From: Limonium bicolor | Lineage: Eukaryota; Streptophyta; Magnoliopsida; Caryophyllales; Plumbaginaceae | Direction of reading: 5' to 3' | DNA: 64,000 nucleotides | Assembly (NCBI GenBank): GCA_023374045.1 | Contig: CM041780.1 | Location: 35,755,765-35,819,764 of the forward strand | Shown: piece after piece, positions 35,744-47,244 of the stretch | Layout: the number at the start of each line of letters is the position of its first letter | Position numbering within the stretch: the stretch's first letter is position 1 | Notes under the pieces: model-generated | The model's database searches: none | Seen by the model: the letters and a program-made list of their open reading frames with translations, nothing else | What the model was told of the DNA's origin: nothing | Position numbers and translations under genes: made by a program

Positions 35744-37951
35744 TGTTATAACCCGCATAATTCATACCTTGTTATATCAGTTGCAATGTTTTTCTAAGTT
35801 GGATTATTGATTTCTTTGCTATCAGTTGGGACTCCGGCGGTATTGTTTTATTTGAAGAGGGCAGGAAGGTCTTTTGCATAAAACAATTAAGGTAATTGTT
35901 TTATTAGTTAATAAGGAGTGGGAGCCTTATTTAATTATTTTACCATCTAATTATTTTTACATCGTCAGTCCATTCGTGAGGAGCGTCTCGATCGTGGTTT
36001 GAACGACAGTTTCCTCTCTTCCCTTCTCTCTCTCTAATCCCTCCTTTGCTGAAGCGTTGAATGATCTACTACAATCTGGTTGGGACCTCTGCTGCTGTGT
36101 AATCCGTTGTTCGCCTTCAGGTTTGATTCTCGAAATTCAGATTAGTAATTAGAGCAAGTTCCTCTCCTCTGCAGTTTCTGATTTTGGTTGATTGTTGTGA
36201 TGAACTCAGCGATTGTGCTCTGCGTTTGGATTTGTGTTCTGCGTGTGGCGGTGCTCTGCGAATTGCTGGAGGTTCTGTACTCTCGGTTTCAGGTTTGTGA
36301 TGCAAAGTGTTACAGTTTTGTAATTGCAAAGTCTAGGGTTCTTCCGTGTTTCTGATTTTGGGATTATCGTTATTGTGAGGATTCAGTGATTGTGTTCGGG
36401 TCTGGTTGAAGAGCTGTTCGGGCTGTGCTGTTGATTCAGATCGTTGTTTTCTGCTGCTAATTGAGGTAGGTGGTTACTCGATTCAGTTTGGAAGTTCAGC
36501 CATGGGGATTGCAACGGTTCTGTTTCGTGTGATTTTGTTTGTGATGCTGTGGTTGCGTTTTGGAATGGCTAAACCCCCATGGTTTCCTGTTTTAATGTCT
36601 GATTTGGTGTGTGTGCTTCATTGGCATTTTGAGGCATTGATTTGTGTTGTTTTTCTGCTCTGTTCGTCTTCTGGAAACTGCATTTTTCGCACTGTCCGAA
36701 CTTCCGTCCGAGCTTTGAAGTTCGGACAGTGCGTTTCTGCCTTTCTGATTTGCGAGTTCGGGGTATGTCCGAACATCTGTCCGAACATGGATGTTCGGAC
36801 ACACCCTCAGGTTTTCCCTCTGGTTTAAGTTCGACCTGTGTCCGAACTTCGACGTCCGGACACAAGGTCGGACCTTCCGCGTGTTTTCCCGTAAAACCTG
36901 TCCGAACATCCGTCCGAACTTGGATGTTCGGACATGCTGAACTCCTCTATCTGATTTCAACTCGACTTGTGTCCGAACATTGATGTCCGGACACAAGTTC
37001 GGACATTTGGCTTTCTCTGGTTTCTGAGTCTCGACTTGTGTCCGAACTTCATGTCCGTACACAAGTTCGGACACCCCTCTGTTTTCAACGTAACTTCTTC
37101 GTTTGAACTCCGATTTGAGTGCCGTCTGCGGCATTGGATTCCTTATGTTCTGTACTACTGATTTATGAGAGTTTTGGCATATATAAATGCACTTTGCTTC
37201 TGTTTAAGCAACCCTTCTGTTTTGGGACATTGCACATTGTTTCTGAGCCGTGAATGGCTGGGTCGAGCTATTCCGTGGTATACCATGTAGACGTCATTCT
37301 GAGTGTGGGTCAGTCCCTTTCTGTTCTGTGGGGTTGACGAACCCTTTGGCTCTTTCGAGTCATTTCTGCGTTGCCGAGAGACCTGGTATGGTCTATGGGT
37401 CTTCGACCCTTCTGAGTGTGTGCATTGTGTTTTGTCCCCTTTCTGTTCAAGTGCTCTGACTGTTTCTGAAATGGGAACCCCTTGTGTTCCACTCTACTTC
37501 TGTTTCTGAAAGCTTCTGACTATCTGAGAATTGTGCATAAGATGTTTATCTTCTCTTCTTCTGATTTCAATTGTTTTGAGCGACCTTGCTGATGACGGTC
37601 GCTGCTTACTGGGCATAGTTGTGTGCTCATTCCCCTACTTCTAACATTTTTGCAGATTGATCAGCGAGGATCATCTTGAGTTCTGGAGCTGTAGTGTTTA
37701 GCTCATTTGACTGTTTAAACTTTTGTTATGACGTTGTAGCCTTCGGGCCTTCCTCTGTTTTGAGTTTCTGAATTCGGATATGTATTTGGAATCCGTTTAC
37801 TTCCGCTGTATTTGAATACTTTGGTTTACAATGTTAAGTGAACTCTGTTTTGGGCCTTTATTGTTTTTGATCGATTAGAGCCTTGCGTTATTGGTAGCAA
37901 TACGCGGCGTGTAATACCCTTAACTCTTAGGCCGGTTTTAGGGGTGTTACA
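35744..37951 (+). repeat. Element C 3' LTR
   Basis: 2208 bp copy of 28958-31153 with few differences. The hairpin array is at 36688-37074 and the TATA box at 37180. No gene is present. Confidence 0.93.
36688..37074. repeat. GTCCGAAC hairpin array in the C 3' LTR
   Basis: Same six units as 29891-30278, with a few substitutions (for example GTCCGTACAC in the last unit) that weaken single pairs. Confidence 0.85.
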
Positions 37952-39879
37952 GGTTCAAGATGTTATAAAGGAATTTTGATGAACTAGGAAGTGTTCTAGA
38001 GTGTAATAAGGACTTAGGCATGATCTTGAGGTTTTAGTGTGTACCAAAGTCATTTTGGACTTAGATGAAGACTTAGGCAAACTTTGGTAAAATAAGGAGG
38101 AAATGTAAGCTTAGAAAAAGGGATTTCAAGGATGACATAAGGAGTTTTAGTTTGTAAGAAACGATGTTAAAGTAATGATGTTGTGTGGAAGAAATATCTA
38201 GGAATAATGATTGGAATAGGCAAGGAATGCCACTTAGAAACTTAAGGAGAAGATACTATAAGTGTTGGAGGCTTTGGAGAAATATGGTTAAGTGTTTAAA
38301 GGCTTAGAAATTGGAGAATAATGCCTTGTCCGAACTTCCGTCCGGATGTGGAAGTTCGGACAGGCCCTGTTGAGTAAAGGAATTTTCACTCGCGAGCAGT
38401 GTCCGAACTTGGGAAGTCCGGACAATGTTCGGACGTACCCACCCATCCTTAGGATTATCCTCGAACTGTGTCCGAACTTGGGAAGTCCGGACACATGTTC
38501 GGACGCACGAAATTCTGTCTAGATTTTTTCTCGGCTCACGTCCGAACTTCCGAAGTCCGGACATAAGTTCGGACGTGTGTCTGTTTTCTGTCTAAAGTCA
38601 CGGCTTGTGTTCGAACTTGGAAGCTCGGACACAAGTTCGGACAGGCCACTGTATGGACCAAAAATTATTGTTTTAAGATGGAAATTGTTATCTAAAAATG
38701 GTAGTTGGTTAGTAATGATATTATAAGGTTATGTAAGACATGTTAGGTGGGTTTTAAAGGCAATTAAAAGGATGAAAAGTTGTAACAAGTGTAAAGTAAA
38801 AATAAACTAGTAATGTTGAGTAGATAATGTTAATAATGGACTAGTGCGTTAATTAACCGACGTTACTAATGTGTTTAGGATTCTCGCAAGGTGGAAATCA
38901 GTCGAGGCAAGGACCAAGGTATGGTTTTCTTGCAGTCTGTTGCCTACCGGTTTACACCGGCTTGTGTGTTGTTTGTTTTTCTGTGTGTTTATGACTTTGT
39001 AAGATTAAACCATGTAAAGAGTTTACAGTTGTTGAATATTATTATGTTGTTAAGTAAGACTCTCTCTTCCCTTGTGTGTGTCTAACAAGACTTGACCTGT
39101 TATTGTGAATTGTTTGTTGAGTTCAATGATGAACTACTAACAAGGGCTAACGGGGGAAGTGAGGAGTCCGGTCTGTTCCGGCCACGCGTGTGAGTATGGG
39201 AGTCGATGTCATAACCGGTTCGATTCTCTCTGTATGTTATGTTAAGTTTCCAATTTGGTTCTAACCTTCCCTTTAGCTTACCCAAGGCTATTTTACTACT
39301 CACGTCGGGCCACAGGGGCATACTATGTGTTTTTCGGTGTGCTTGGATCACATATCCGAGGCACCTTGTGTTAAGTTAACTGTTCAATCTAACCGGACGG
39401 TAACGAGTTATGTAACGAGCTAAGCATGAGCATGGCAACATTCTCTAGGCTCTCAATGGGACTAACTGTGTTGGTTTCTCTTCCTAAAGGAATTGTATGT
39501 GGTGTGATGTGTGTTTGATGTGTACAATACCCATGTTATGTTATATATGTATGAATTGTGTGTTTTAAAATAAATACCATGTCATCATGACAAATAGTTC
39601 GCGCATTCCGGTAGTCGATGGGCTGCGCGTTAACCATGCCAGCCAAGGGTTGCTGACCCCCTCGGGGATCCATATTTCTTTTACTGCAGGATGAGGATCG
39701 AAGAAGCGGAGTGGCTCTAGATCCTAGGGTAGTTTTACTTTTGGAGTACTTTTGGATGTTTGCCCCGGATGCGCCTGTGCTCCCGTGGCGTATTATATAC
39801 TTTATTATGAGTTTCAGTGACGGTATACAGTGAAGGATTTGTGTAAACACTCGGTATTTTGTTGATGTATATATATGGT
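37952..39879 (+). repeat. Element B 5' LTR, piece 2
   Basis: Begins with the right GGTTC duplication of C and ends with the left ATGGT duplication of D (39875-39879). Matches about 58018-59950 of the 3' LTR and contains the five-unit hairpin array. No gene is present. Confidence 0.92.
38327..38645. repeat. GTCCGAAC hairpin array in the B 5' LTR
   Basis: Five inverted repeats at about 38327, 38399, 38466, 38539 and 38604 (65-73 bp spacing). The consensus is TGTCCGAACTT...AAGTCCGGACA...GTTCGGACG. This is the same unit as in C although the rest of the LTRs differ. Confidence 0.88.
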
Positions 39880-40641
39880 TGTTATACCCAAAATTCCAAC
39901 CCCCTCGAGTAGTCTCTAAGGCATACGTGTTACGAAGGGCAAAATGGTCAAAATGCACCGATGCAGGATTTTCCAAGGACATTCTCGGGATTTTCTATTT
40001 TCATATGACTTGTTCATTATCTCCAAACACTTCCAAATATCATAGTCATTATGAAAGGTATTTCATGATTTTCTGATAATATTTATTCTGGAAATTAAGC
40101 TTTTAATAAGCTAGTTTCTTTAATAATTAACACATGAAATAGCCTCAAAATAGAAATAAAAGGGTTTTCAAAATTAAAATAAAATTGTCACATGGTTAGC
40201 ATGACTACACACAGTCATAAACCTGAATTTATTTTATTTGGAACCTTATCCCAAAATTTAAAAGAGAAATTCAATCATTTTTGCAATTTTCTCTCTCCTC
40301 TGGAAAATACCGAAATCAAAACAAAATGTCATGAAACTTTAACACAGGGTAGAGGATGATTATTAGAGACTAATGCCGTTGGAATTTCGTAATTTCGACT
40401 TTCCAATAATAAGTTATGAATTTTGGGAGATTCCAGATTGTGAGATTTTTATCTAATCGGTTATTTATCAAAATAACCCGATTCCAACTCTCAAAATTCC
40501 TAAAAATCATTCTTTACCTTCAGTTAAATTTTCATAATTTTTATCGGCTTGCAACATATTTTAAAAAATCAGATTCTCTTAGAGCACAAAATCAAGGTTT
40601 TAGATAAAAATTCTGTTCTATCAACTTGGCCATGCTCTTTC

Positions 40642-40648
40642 TATAAAA
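40642..40648 (+). promoter_or_regulatory. Likely TATA box of the D LTR promoter
   Basis: TATAAAA in CTTTCTATAAAAGGCC, repeated at 48478-48484 in the 3' LTR. If used, the palindrome array (41227-41486) lies downstream in the transcribed part of the LTR. Confidence 0.5.
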
Positions 40649-41226
40649 GGCCTTCCAAAAAACGACCTAGGGCAAGGTAGATGATCCCCATAGTCAGAAG
40701 ACACAGCCGTCTACTTGCCTCCCACGTTTTCAACACTCCCAATACCGAAACACTGCAGAAATCACTCCGAAATCACCAAAAACTCATCCTTCCTTCTCCT
40801 ATTGAACTTCCAAGCACCAAAAACACACAAAACCACCACAAAAACAGAAGAGAAACGTCCTTAACAGCATAAAGAAGGAGGAGTCAGAAGCACAATTCGA
40901 AGTCAATCCAAAACCGGCATCAACGAAGCATCAAAAGATCCCCGTTGTGAAGAGTCTCATTAGATCCGAAGGTAAAACAGGTTGAAGCCTTGTTTTTCTG
41001 ACTTTGTTCAACTTTAACTACTCTGTGTTAAAATCTGGAGTCGAATTGACTTTTTATCGCTTCTGAATTAGCGTTTGTTTTCGCTTCTGCCCAATAACTT
41101 GTTTGCTAAGTTTCGTGTTTAATTTCGAATTCAAATTGTAAACTTTCAATCACTAACGTGTTTAGAATCTTTCAGGCTACGCACCCATAAAATTTGAGCC
41201 AAAAACACCTTCGGGAACAGCCTCAA

Positions 41227-41486
41227 CGCCGCCGTCCGAGGGTGGTCCGCACCCACGGACGCTATGTCCGGGGTCCCGGACGCCCTGTCCGAAAGCCGGA
41301 CGCCCACGGACGGCGGCGGATTTAAAAAATTCAAAATTTAGGTTTTTCTGATAATGTCCGGGCCCTCGGACAGCCTGTCCGAGGCCCCGGACCCTGCAAA
41401 TTTTTGTTTTTCTTTATTTTGACTCTTCTGTATAGTTTAGGTTAACTGGGGTCCGTGGTCTCGGACATGGTCCGTGGCTACGGACG
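41227..41486. repeat. GTCCG/CGGAC palindrome array in the D 5' LTR
   Basis: The first block has outer arms CGCCGCCGTCCG and CGGACGGCGGCG enclosing several GTCCG...CGGAC pairs. Two further blocks follow near 41355-41395 and 41450-41486. The 3' LTR copy is 49060-49321. Confidence 0.82.
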
Positions 41487-41910
41487 TAAGCAAAATTTGA
41501 CCTAATTCTGCCTCCGAAACCCTAGTTTAGGTAGCTTTCAATTTCACTTTATTTTCTGTCAAAAAATGCTAAAAAAACAAAAAAACAGAAGCTTGCGCAC
41601 TTAGGTTAAAACGACTCGTAATAAGCCGTAATTAAACTAAGTAGAGGAAAAACGACCTAGGGGTAATGAAAGTAATTGAACCCTAAAAGTCGAATACCAA
41701 GCCCCCGAACCCGAACTCTCCTTTCCTAATTTGATCTAGGTTAAAATTAGGTGGCGACTCATAATAGGTTCCAGTGAGCTAGCTTAGGTTTTAATAATTA
41801 TTGTTATATGACATAGTTATTAATCTTAGGTTATAAGTGGACCTAAAACCCGTTTAGATCCTAATCATTTAATCAACATAGGATAGGGTTTAAAATCGAG
41901 GCTCACAGAC

Positions 41911-41929
41911 TGGCGACTCTGCTGGGGAC
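41911..41929 (+). other. Primer-binding site of element D
   Basis: TGGCGACTCTGCTGGGGAC, three bases after the 5' LTR. It differs from the initiator-Met type in A-C and fits the tRNA-Arg-type primers described for Ogre/Tat elements; the tRNA identity is inferred. Confidence 0.75.
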
Positions 41930-43133
41930 AAACTTCTTAATTTTAACTTGTTTAATTTTAAGAAAGAGGGCTTAACTCGAAAATGTTTATTTATGGCTTT
42001 ATTACTCTGTTTGTTTACCTTCGTGCGCACTTTAATTTTCTGCACCTTGGCATCATATGAGAGCGAGGGTCCACACAAACCAATTTCACCCCGGGACCCA
42101 TTTGAGGGTCCCCTGTCAGGGACTCACACCTTTTAGGTGATGTGAATAAGCGGGGGAAAAGAGGAGGGTGTCGTCTAACCACACCCCCTTAATACCTGGG
42201 CTTTAGCCCCAAGCGTCTTCCTGGCAGTGCCCTTACCTAGCCCTTTGTTTGGTCAGTCAAAGACCCGACCGTAGACGCACACCTTCAGGTGATGTGAAAA
42301 GAGGGGAAGCCCAAAGAGAATAGCGTACAAGCCCTATTCCTTTGTGGTGACCTGGGCCCGCCCCCAAGCACCTCTCCGGATCGATCCATACCCGGTTTAA
42401 CTTAAACGTCTAGTGAGGACATGTTGAATTTGTGTGGGCCTTGTTTGCTTGTATGATCGGCCCACTACCCAGCCTAGAGATTGATAGGAACTTCTCCTAC
42501 ATCAACCTAGCCCAAAACGAATTGGCAGCTCTATTTGTTTGCGGCCCAGAGGCCCTGTTTGGTTTAACATGTGAGTCGTTCGGGCTTCGGCCCAAAAGCT
42601 TAGACTTAGGTGATTTCTCTTCTGGCCCATTTTGAATTATCCAATTAGTTCTAGGCCCATAAAAAGGAAATCCATCTGAACTCGAAATAACTCACAAGTC
42701 CCGAAAGCAAAATCTTTTTCTGCTTAGCAACCATCTTCTCTGGCCCAAAGAAAGTTGGGCCCATTTGTGATTTAGGGACCATTCCAGCCCATGTGCTTTA
42801 CTCCAGGCCCAAACACATTCCGGCCCAAGGGCTCACTCTAGACTAGGTAGACTTCTTATCCGGGCCCTAGCCCCAAACCCTAGATCTAGGTGTCACCTCT
42901 CAGGCCCAATCAAAGCCATCTGTTTACATTTCAGTCCAAATTCCAGTTCATAGCCTGAGAGATACTTCAGCCCAAGCACCTCATTTCCTGGGTATCTTGG
43001 CCCACTTGCTTTCAGCCTAAGCCTGTTTCGATCTACCTTGTGAAGTGTCATTATCACCTTAGTGTCTTTCAACCCACTTCCTCTTGTTAGCTAATAATGG
43101 ACTTCTTGGAAACAGGCAAGCCCGAATCCAGAT
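41930..43133 (+). other. Leader of element D
   Basis: About 1.2 kb without a convincing gene. It is rich in CAGGCCCA / GGCCCAA words and has repeated phrases around CACACCTTTTAGGTGATGTGAA (42125) and CACACCTTCAGGTGATGTGAAAA (42280). Confidence 0.6.
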
Positions 43134-44393
43134 ATGGCAGAAGGAGGAAACCCGATCAACACCGAGGCCCAGTTGGCCGCTGTGCTGCAAGGGTACAAGG
43201 TCTTGGAGTCCATTGTCGAGGAACTGAGGAGTAAGGCTAATCTCCAGGAGACAAACCAGCACACTCTGGAAAAGCTTGTGGATGAAAATCTTAATCGTAA
43301 TTACATCGAGATTGACTCTGTTAGGGCCCAAGATCCTCAAACACGTATGGGGAAGGATGTTCCTGACAACCAGCTAGCTGCAGAGGTCAAAAGGGTTTTG
43401 AAAAGGATTGAGCGCATAGAGAAAACCAACAAACCAGCTGGCTTCGATTATTTCTCCACGGCGTCGTATCCCGAAGTTGCTCTTCCCCTAAAGCTGAAGC
43501 TGCCTGCACTCGCTTTGTACAAGGGTTCCTCGGATCCACAGATTCACTTGGCTATGTTCGACCGAGAAATGTCCATCTTGGGGCTCAACGATATGCAAAA
43601 AGCCAAAGTTTTCGCACGCTATCTAGACGAGACTCCTCAGCGTTGGTATCTCACTCAGAAGATGAATACCAAAACCTACGAGGAGGTTTGCGAGGCTTTC
43701 CTAAATCATTTCGAGTATGCTAAGAACCTCGAGGTCACCAGAATCGATCTGGCAGGAACTCGACAGAAAGACGGTGAGTCCATGTCTGACTTCATCAAGC
43801 GTTGGAGGAGAAAGGCTGCAGCCATGCCTACCAGAATGGACGAGCAGGAGCAAATCCGCATGATAATTGAGAACATGCGAAAACAACACAACCATGAGCT
43901 AAAATTTATGTACTTTCCGAGTTTGGACATGTTGATGGGACAAGTCGGTATTCTAGAGGAAAGGATTCATAAGGAAGGTTTGGAGCTCGAGTGCTCAAGA
44001 AACTCCGGCAGTGGCTCCAAATTATCTAAGCCAGGACCAGAAAAGGCTTATCTTCAGACAGTAGCTTGCGCTCAAAGCAGTTTCCCAGAAGTGAATATGG
44101 TTCAACGACCTAGATCTCCGCATCAAAACCTTAGGACAATACCCTTACCACGCCGAGACTCATCGCAAAGGGAATTCACCAACATTGGCCGAGCACCAAG
44201 TCAGGCGTTTGAAGAGCTTCAGAAGAGAAACCTGCTACAGCCCCTGGCCCCTCGGCCAGGAACCACTCATTTGGGGAGGCATCTTAATCAATTCTGCCAC
44301 TACCATCAGTTGCCTGGCCATTCTGCTGACAATTGCCGAGCATTGAAGCACAAGATTCAAGACCTCCTCGAGCAAGGAGTCCAATTTTTCTAA
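43134..44393 (+). CDS. gag: Gag of element D (Tat/Ogre type), intact
   Basis: Uninterrupted 419-codon frame from ATG at 43134, the only intact full-length retroelement protein in the window. Residues 1-100 are largely helical with heptad-like leucines. The gag capsid core lies at about 110-270 (PLKLKLPALALYKGSSDP, MTP-like ETPQRWY, AFLNHFEY, ESMSDFIKRWRRKAA). Residues 285-380 are Ser/Pro-rich linker. The C-terminus has a single knuckle-like CHYHQLPGHSADNC followed by LKHKIQDLLEQG, characteristic of Tat/Ogre and Athila-type gag. It would form particles that package D RNA. No protease or RT follows in any frame. Confidence 0.92.
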   Translation: MAEGGNPINTEAQLAAVLQGYKVLESIVEELRSKANLQETNQHTLEKLVDENLNRNYIEIDSVRAQDPQTRMGKDVPDNQLAAEVKRVLKRIERIEKTNKPAGFDYFSTASYPEVALPLKLKLPALALYKGSSDPQIHLAMFDREMSILGLNDMQKAKVFARYLDETPQRWYLTQKMNTKTYEEVCEAFLNHFEYAKNLEVTRIDLAGTRQKDGESMSDFIKRWRRKAAAMPTRMDEQEQIRMIIENMRKQHNHELKFMYFPSLDMLMGQVGILEERIHKEGLELECSRNSGSGSKLSKPGPEKAYLQTVACAQSSFPEVNMVQRPRSPHQNLRTIPLPRRDSSQREFTNIGRAPSQAFEELQKRNLLQPLAPRPGTTHLGRHLNQFCHYHQLPGHSADNCRALKHKIQDLLEQGVQFF

Positions 44394-45856
44394 GTGTGCA
44401 GATCGTTTTCTTGCATCTTCAAATTTTCCTAGTAGCTTATTAGTTAGTTTTCAGTCACCTCTGATTGTAATCTTTACGTTTCTTTCATGATTCATAAATA
44501 AAATCATAGTTCCATTTTCACAACTCCTGTACTAACCATTTTTCATTCATCGAAAAAAGAAGGAAAACAAAATAGTTTTTTAAGGAAAAGGATCGCGAAG
44601 CAATCATTTTCTGACTATGCAATGGAACGGCTTGTCTCTTGTTTCTAAAAATTTGAACATGCCTAACCAAACACCACAACTCACCCTATAATATCCAAAC
44701 AACCCACAAAGCATTCCAAAATCCACATCTGTTTAAGTGTTGTCATAAACCCCAGGTCAATACTGGGGGCAATCTGAGTTCAGGATCGTCATCTTTAATC
44801 TTTCGTTTACGCGTGCGAACTAGTCTCTGAGTGAAATTCACGAGAGTGTCTTGAGTGGAAAAACCATGAGTGAACGAGCGTGTCATTTTTACACGACTCC
44901 GGTGAGTCCACATTCAAAGGTGAGGCAAACGGTATAACTCCGACCGAAGGAGATAATTTGTAAATTTACGCTTAGACCTGTGAAAAGTAACAAAGAACGG
45001 ATATACAACTATCAGGAATGACGAAGCACCTAGGTACAGCACCACATAGCCAAAAGCTTGTAAACCCTGACATTAAACCCTAGGCACCCCCGTTGAGCCT
45101 TTATATCCCTTTTCAATATGAGCCCCACAAAATAACCCAGCCAATGATGAATGTCCGACCCGGTGACCAAAGGAAGCAAGGAGCACTCTCGGATAACATT
45201 ATCATCAGTCCGAAGAAGCAATGCCGCTATCAGCATGACGAAGTGATCCGTAAATGGTCCCAAAGTGACACAGGATCAAAAGAGCTCACGTCAAAACAGC
45301 TCTCGAAGCCCAAAACCGGGAAACACAAGAACCCCAAAGGCAAAGTCAAGAAAGGATAAAACAAAAAGGCGAACCCGAAGTGCCTCGAAGAAGTCCAAAT
45401 GACAAAAAAAGAGAAATGGTGTAAAGGACAACTCCAAAAGTCCAGGTCCAGAAGCTCAAAAACAACGTCAACATGAAGCAGTTAGACGACTTCAAGACAA
45501 GGAAGATGAATCTGAGAGAGGACGCAAGTTGCAGCTTTGGTCACCCATTTTAGCTCCACATACCTCAAATATCCCTCCATGATCCCGTCGTCTTTCATCA
45601 CACCCTATGGCCACGTTATAAGCTTTAAAGACTTCCGACTTGATAGTTGTGTGTCCAATCACGTGAAAGTAACAGATCAAATGCGTAAATCCATCAAATA
45701 TCGAATTCAATGGTTTAGAAGTTATGACCATGAGCGAGAAATGAGTGCAAACACCGACCACATCGAGTGTAGGTTAGGAAGCACCACGTCAAAGAATAAG
45801 CCTCAACCCTGTGAGGATGAGACTTGTTCGCACGTTTAATCAAAGAAAATACTGGG

Positions 45857-45883
45857 GGCAATCGATCGTTCCGATCGATTGCC
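45857..45883 (+). repeat. Perfect hairpin 1 in D
   Basis: GGCAATCGATCG, loop TTC, CGATCGATTGCC: a 12-bp perfect stem starting inside a CTGGGGGCAAT word and followed by ATG. Confidence 0.85.
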
Positions 45884-45921
45884 ATGAACTCTAGCTCGGA
45901 TTGTCCTAGGGAAAAACTGGG

Positions 45922-45947
45922 GGCAATTGTTGGTTCCAACAATTGCC
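45922..45947 (+). repeat. Perfect hairpin 2 in D
   Basis: GGCAATTGTTGG, loop TT, CCAACAATTGCC: a 12-bp perfect stem in the same CTGGGGGCAAT...ATTGCCATG frame as hairpin 1, with six different inner base pairs. Confidence 0.85.
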
Positions 45948-46610
45948 ATGTCAACACCAATTAAAACCCAAAGCTCGAGCACCACCATCCCACCACAGGC
46001 ACACATAAGTCCTTACCACCACACACACACTCTCAAGCCCGTCATTGGCCTTGACCTCCATCCAAAATCACAACCCAATCCCAGGTCTGTCACAAATCCT
46101 GAACACCGGCGAAAGCCTTCAGCACCACAACAAACACCACACACTTCCACCAATGACATGTTCATTTTTCAAGAAACAAATTGCGGATATAAAATTTTTA
46201 GTCAGGAAATGATCATTTCACTTTCCTTTTTCAGCAGAGTCTTTCTCAAGCATTGCCATGTTTGACATATTCTTCAACAGTTTCTTGTTTTGGCAAGCTT
46301 CCAACAAACACTTTAGTTGCATTTTACAACTTTTGCATAACACCTCAACAATGCCAAGTTTGGCACCTTTTCCAACAGTTTCCTGTTTTGAACAAGTATC
46401 TTTCATATATTTTGATTGCATACATTGCCATAATTGGCACTCCAATAATCAGTTTTCATCATTTGCACGAGACCATTATCCTCCTAACTTATTTTGAGTT
46501 CGAGACCCAAAATCGGTGCAAGGCCCTGCAGATTCCTCTTTCAGTGCGAGACCCAGCATCTTCATTCAGTACGAGACCAAGAATCAGTGTGAGATCCAGC
46601 TTTTCCTTCA

Positions 46611-46980
46611 TCCATTTAGTACGAGACTTCAGTGCGAGACCCGTCATCTTCTTCAGTGCGAGACCGAGCGTCATCATCCAGTGCGAGACCAGTACGAGAC
46701 CTAGTATCATCTTCAGTGCGAGACCCGTCATCTTCTTCAGTGCGAGATCGAGCGTCATCATCCAGTGCGAGACCAGTACGAGACCTAGTATCATCTTCCG
46801 TGCGAGACCCATCATTTTCTTCAGTGCGAGATCGAGCGTCATCATCCAGTGCGAGACCAGTACGAGACCTAGTATCATCTTCCGTGCGAGACCCATCATT
46901 TTCTTCAGTGCGAGATCGAGCGTCATCATCCAGTGCGAGACCAGTACGAGACCTAGTATCATCTTCAGTGCGAGGTAGAG
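46611..46980 (+). repeat. 84-bp tandem repeat in D
   Basis: About four copies with starts at 46681, 46765, 46849 and 46933, exactly 84 bp apart. Each is built of smaller GTGCGAGACC / CATCATC words. Because 84 is a multiple of three, several frames stay open on both strands; these are not taken as genes. Confidence 0.9.
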
Positions 46981-47244
46981 CGTGATCTAAGTTGGCGGGG
47001 CAGAGGCAATAAGTCCCCATCTTCATGTCAACTTCTTGGGAGAAACAACTAGTGGGCAGTGGCAATAAGTCCCCTTGGTAATCTAGAAGTTATCCCAGCA
47101 CCCCAGTTGGTGGGCAGAGGCAATAAGTCCCCATAGTATACCAACCAGGAGCATTGGAACGGGTTTCGGTCCCCAGAAGCATCCGAGCATCATCATCATA
47201 TCATATCATCTTCTTCTGCATGACATCTACATTTGCATTACAGG

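Larger units (their letters stand above)
28958..37951 (+). mobile_element. Element C: gypsy (Tekay/Del-like) retrotransposon without AlkB
   Basis: Young-looking 9.0-kb element. LTRs 28958-31153 (2196 bp) and 35744-37951 (2208 bp) begin TGTTATAACCC and end GGGGTGTTACA. Perfect 5-bp duplication GGTTC (28953-28957 and 37952-37956). The internal region is a single gag-pol without visible introns and without an AlkB domain. It is inserted in the B 5' LTR. Confidence 0.95.
39880..41907 (+). repeat. Element D 5' LTR
   Basis: 2028 bp, almost identical to the 3' LTR, with a TATA box at 40642 and a GTCCG/CGGAC array near its end (41227-41486). No gene is present. Confidence 0.93.
44394..46610 (+). other. 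Non-coding part of D downstream of gag
   Basis: No pol domain is recognisable. Frames of 88 and 100 codons at 45093-45359 and 45537-45839 match nothing I know and lack clear domains. It contains repeated PPT-like words CTGGGGGCAAT at about 44763, 45852 and 45917, and the twin hairpins at 45857-45947. Confidence 0.6.

Noticed and set aside
45093..45839. Two 88-100 codon frames in D as possible accessory genes
   Set aside because: No domain, no partner copy in the window to test conservation, and lengths are expected by chance in 2 kb of moderate-GC DNA.
46253..47065. Long Ser/Arg-rich frames on both strands in D
   Set aside because: Explained by the 84-bp tandem repeat, whose length is a multiple of three; no start context or domain.
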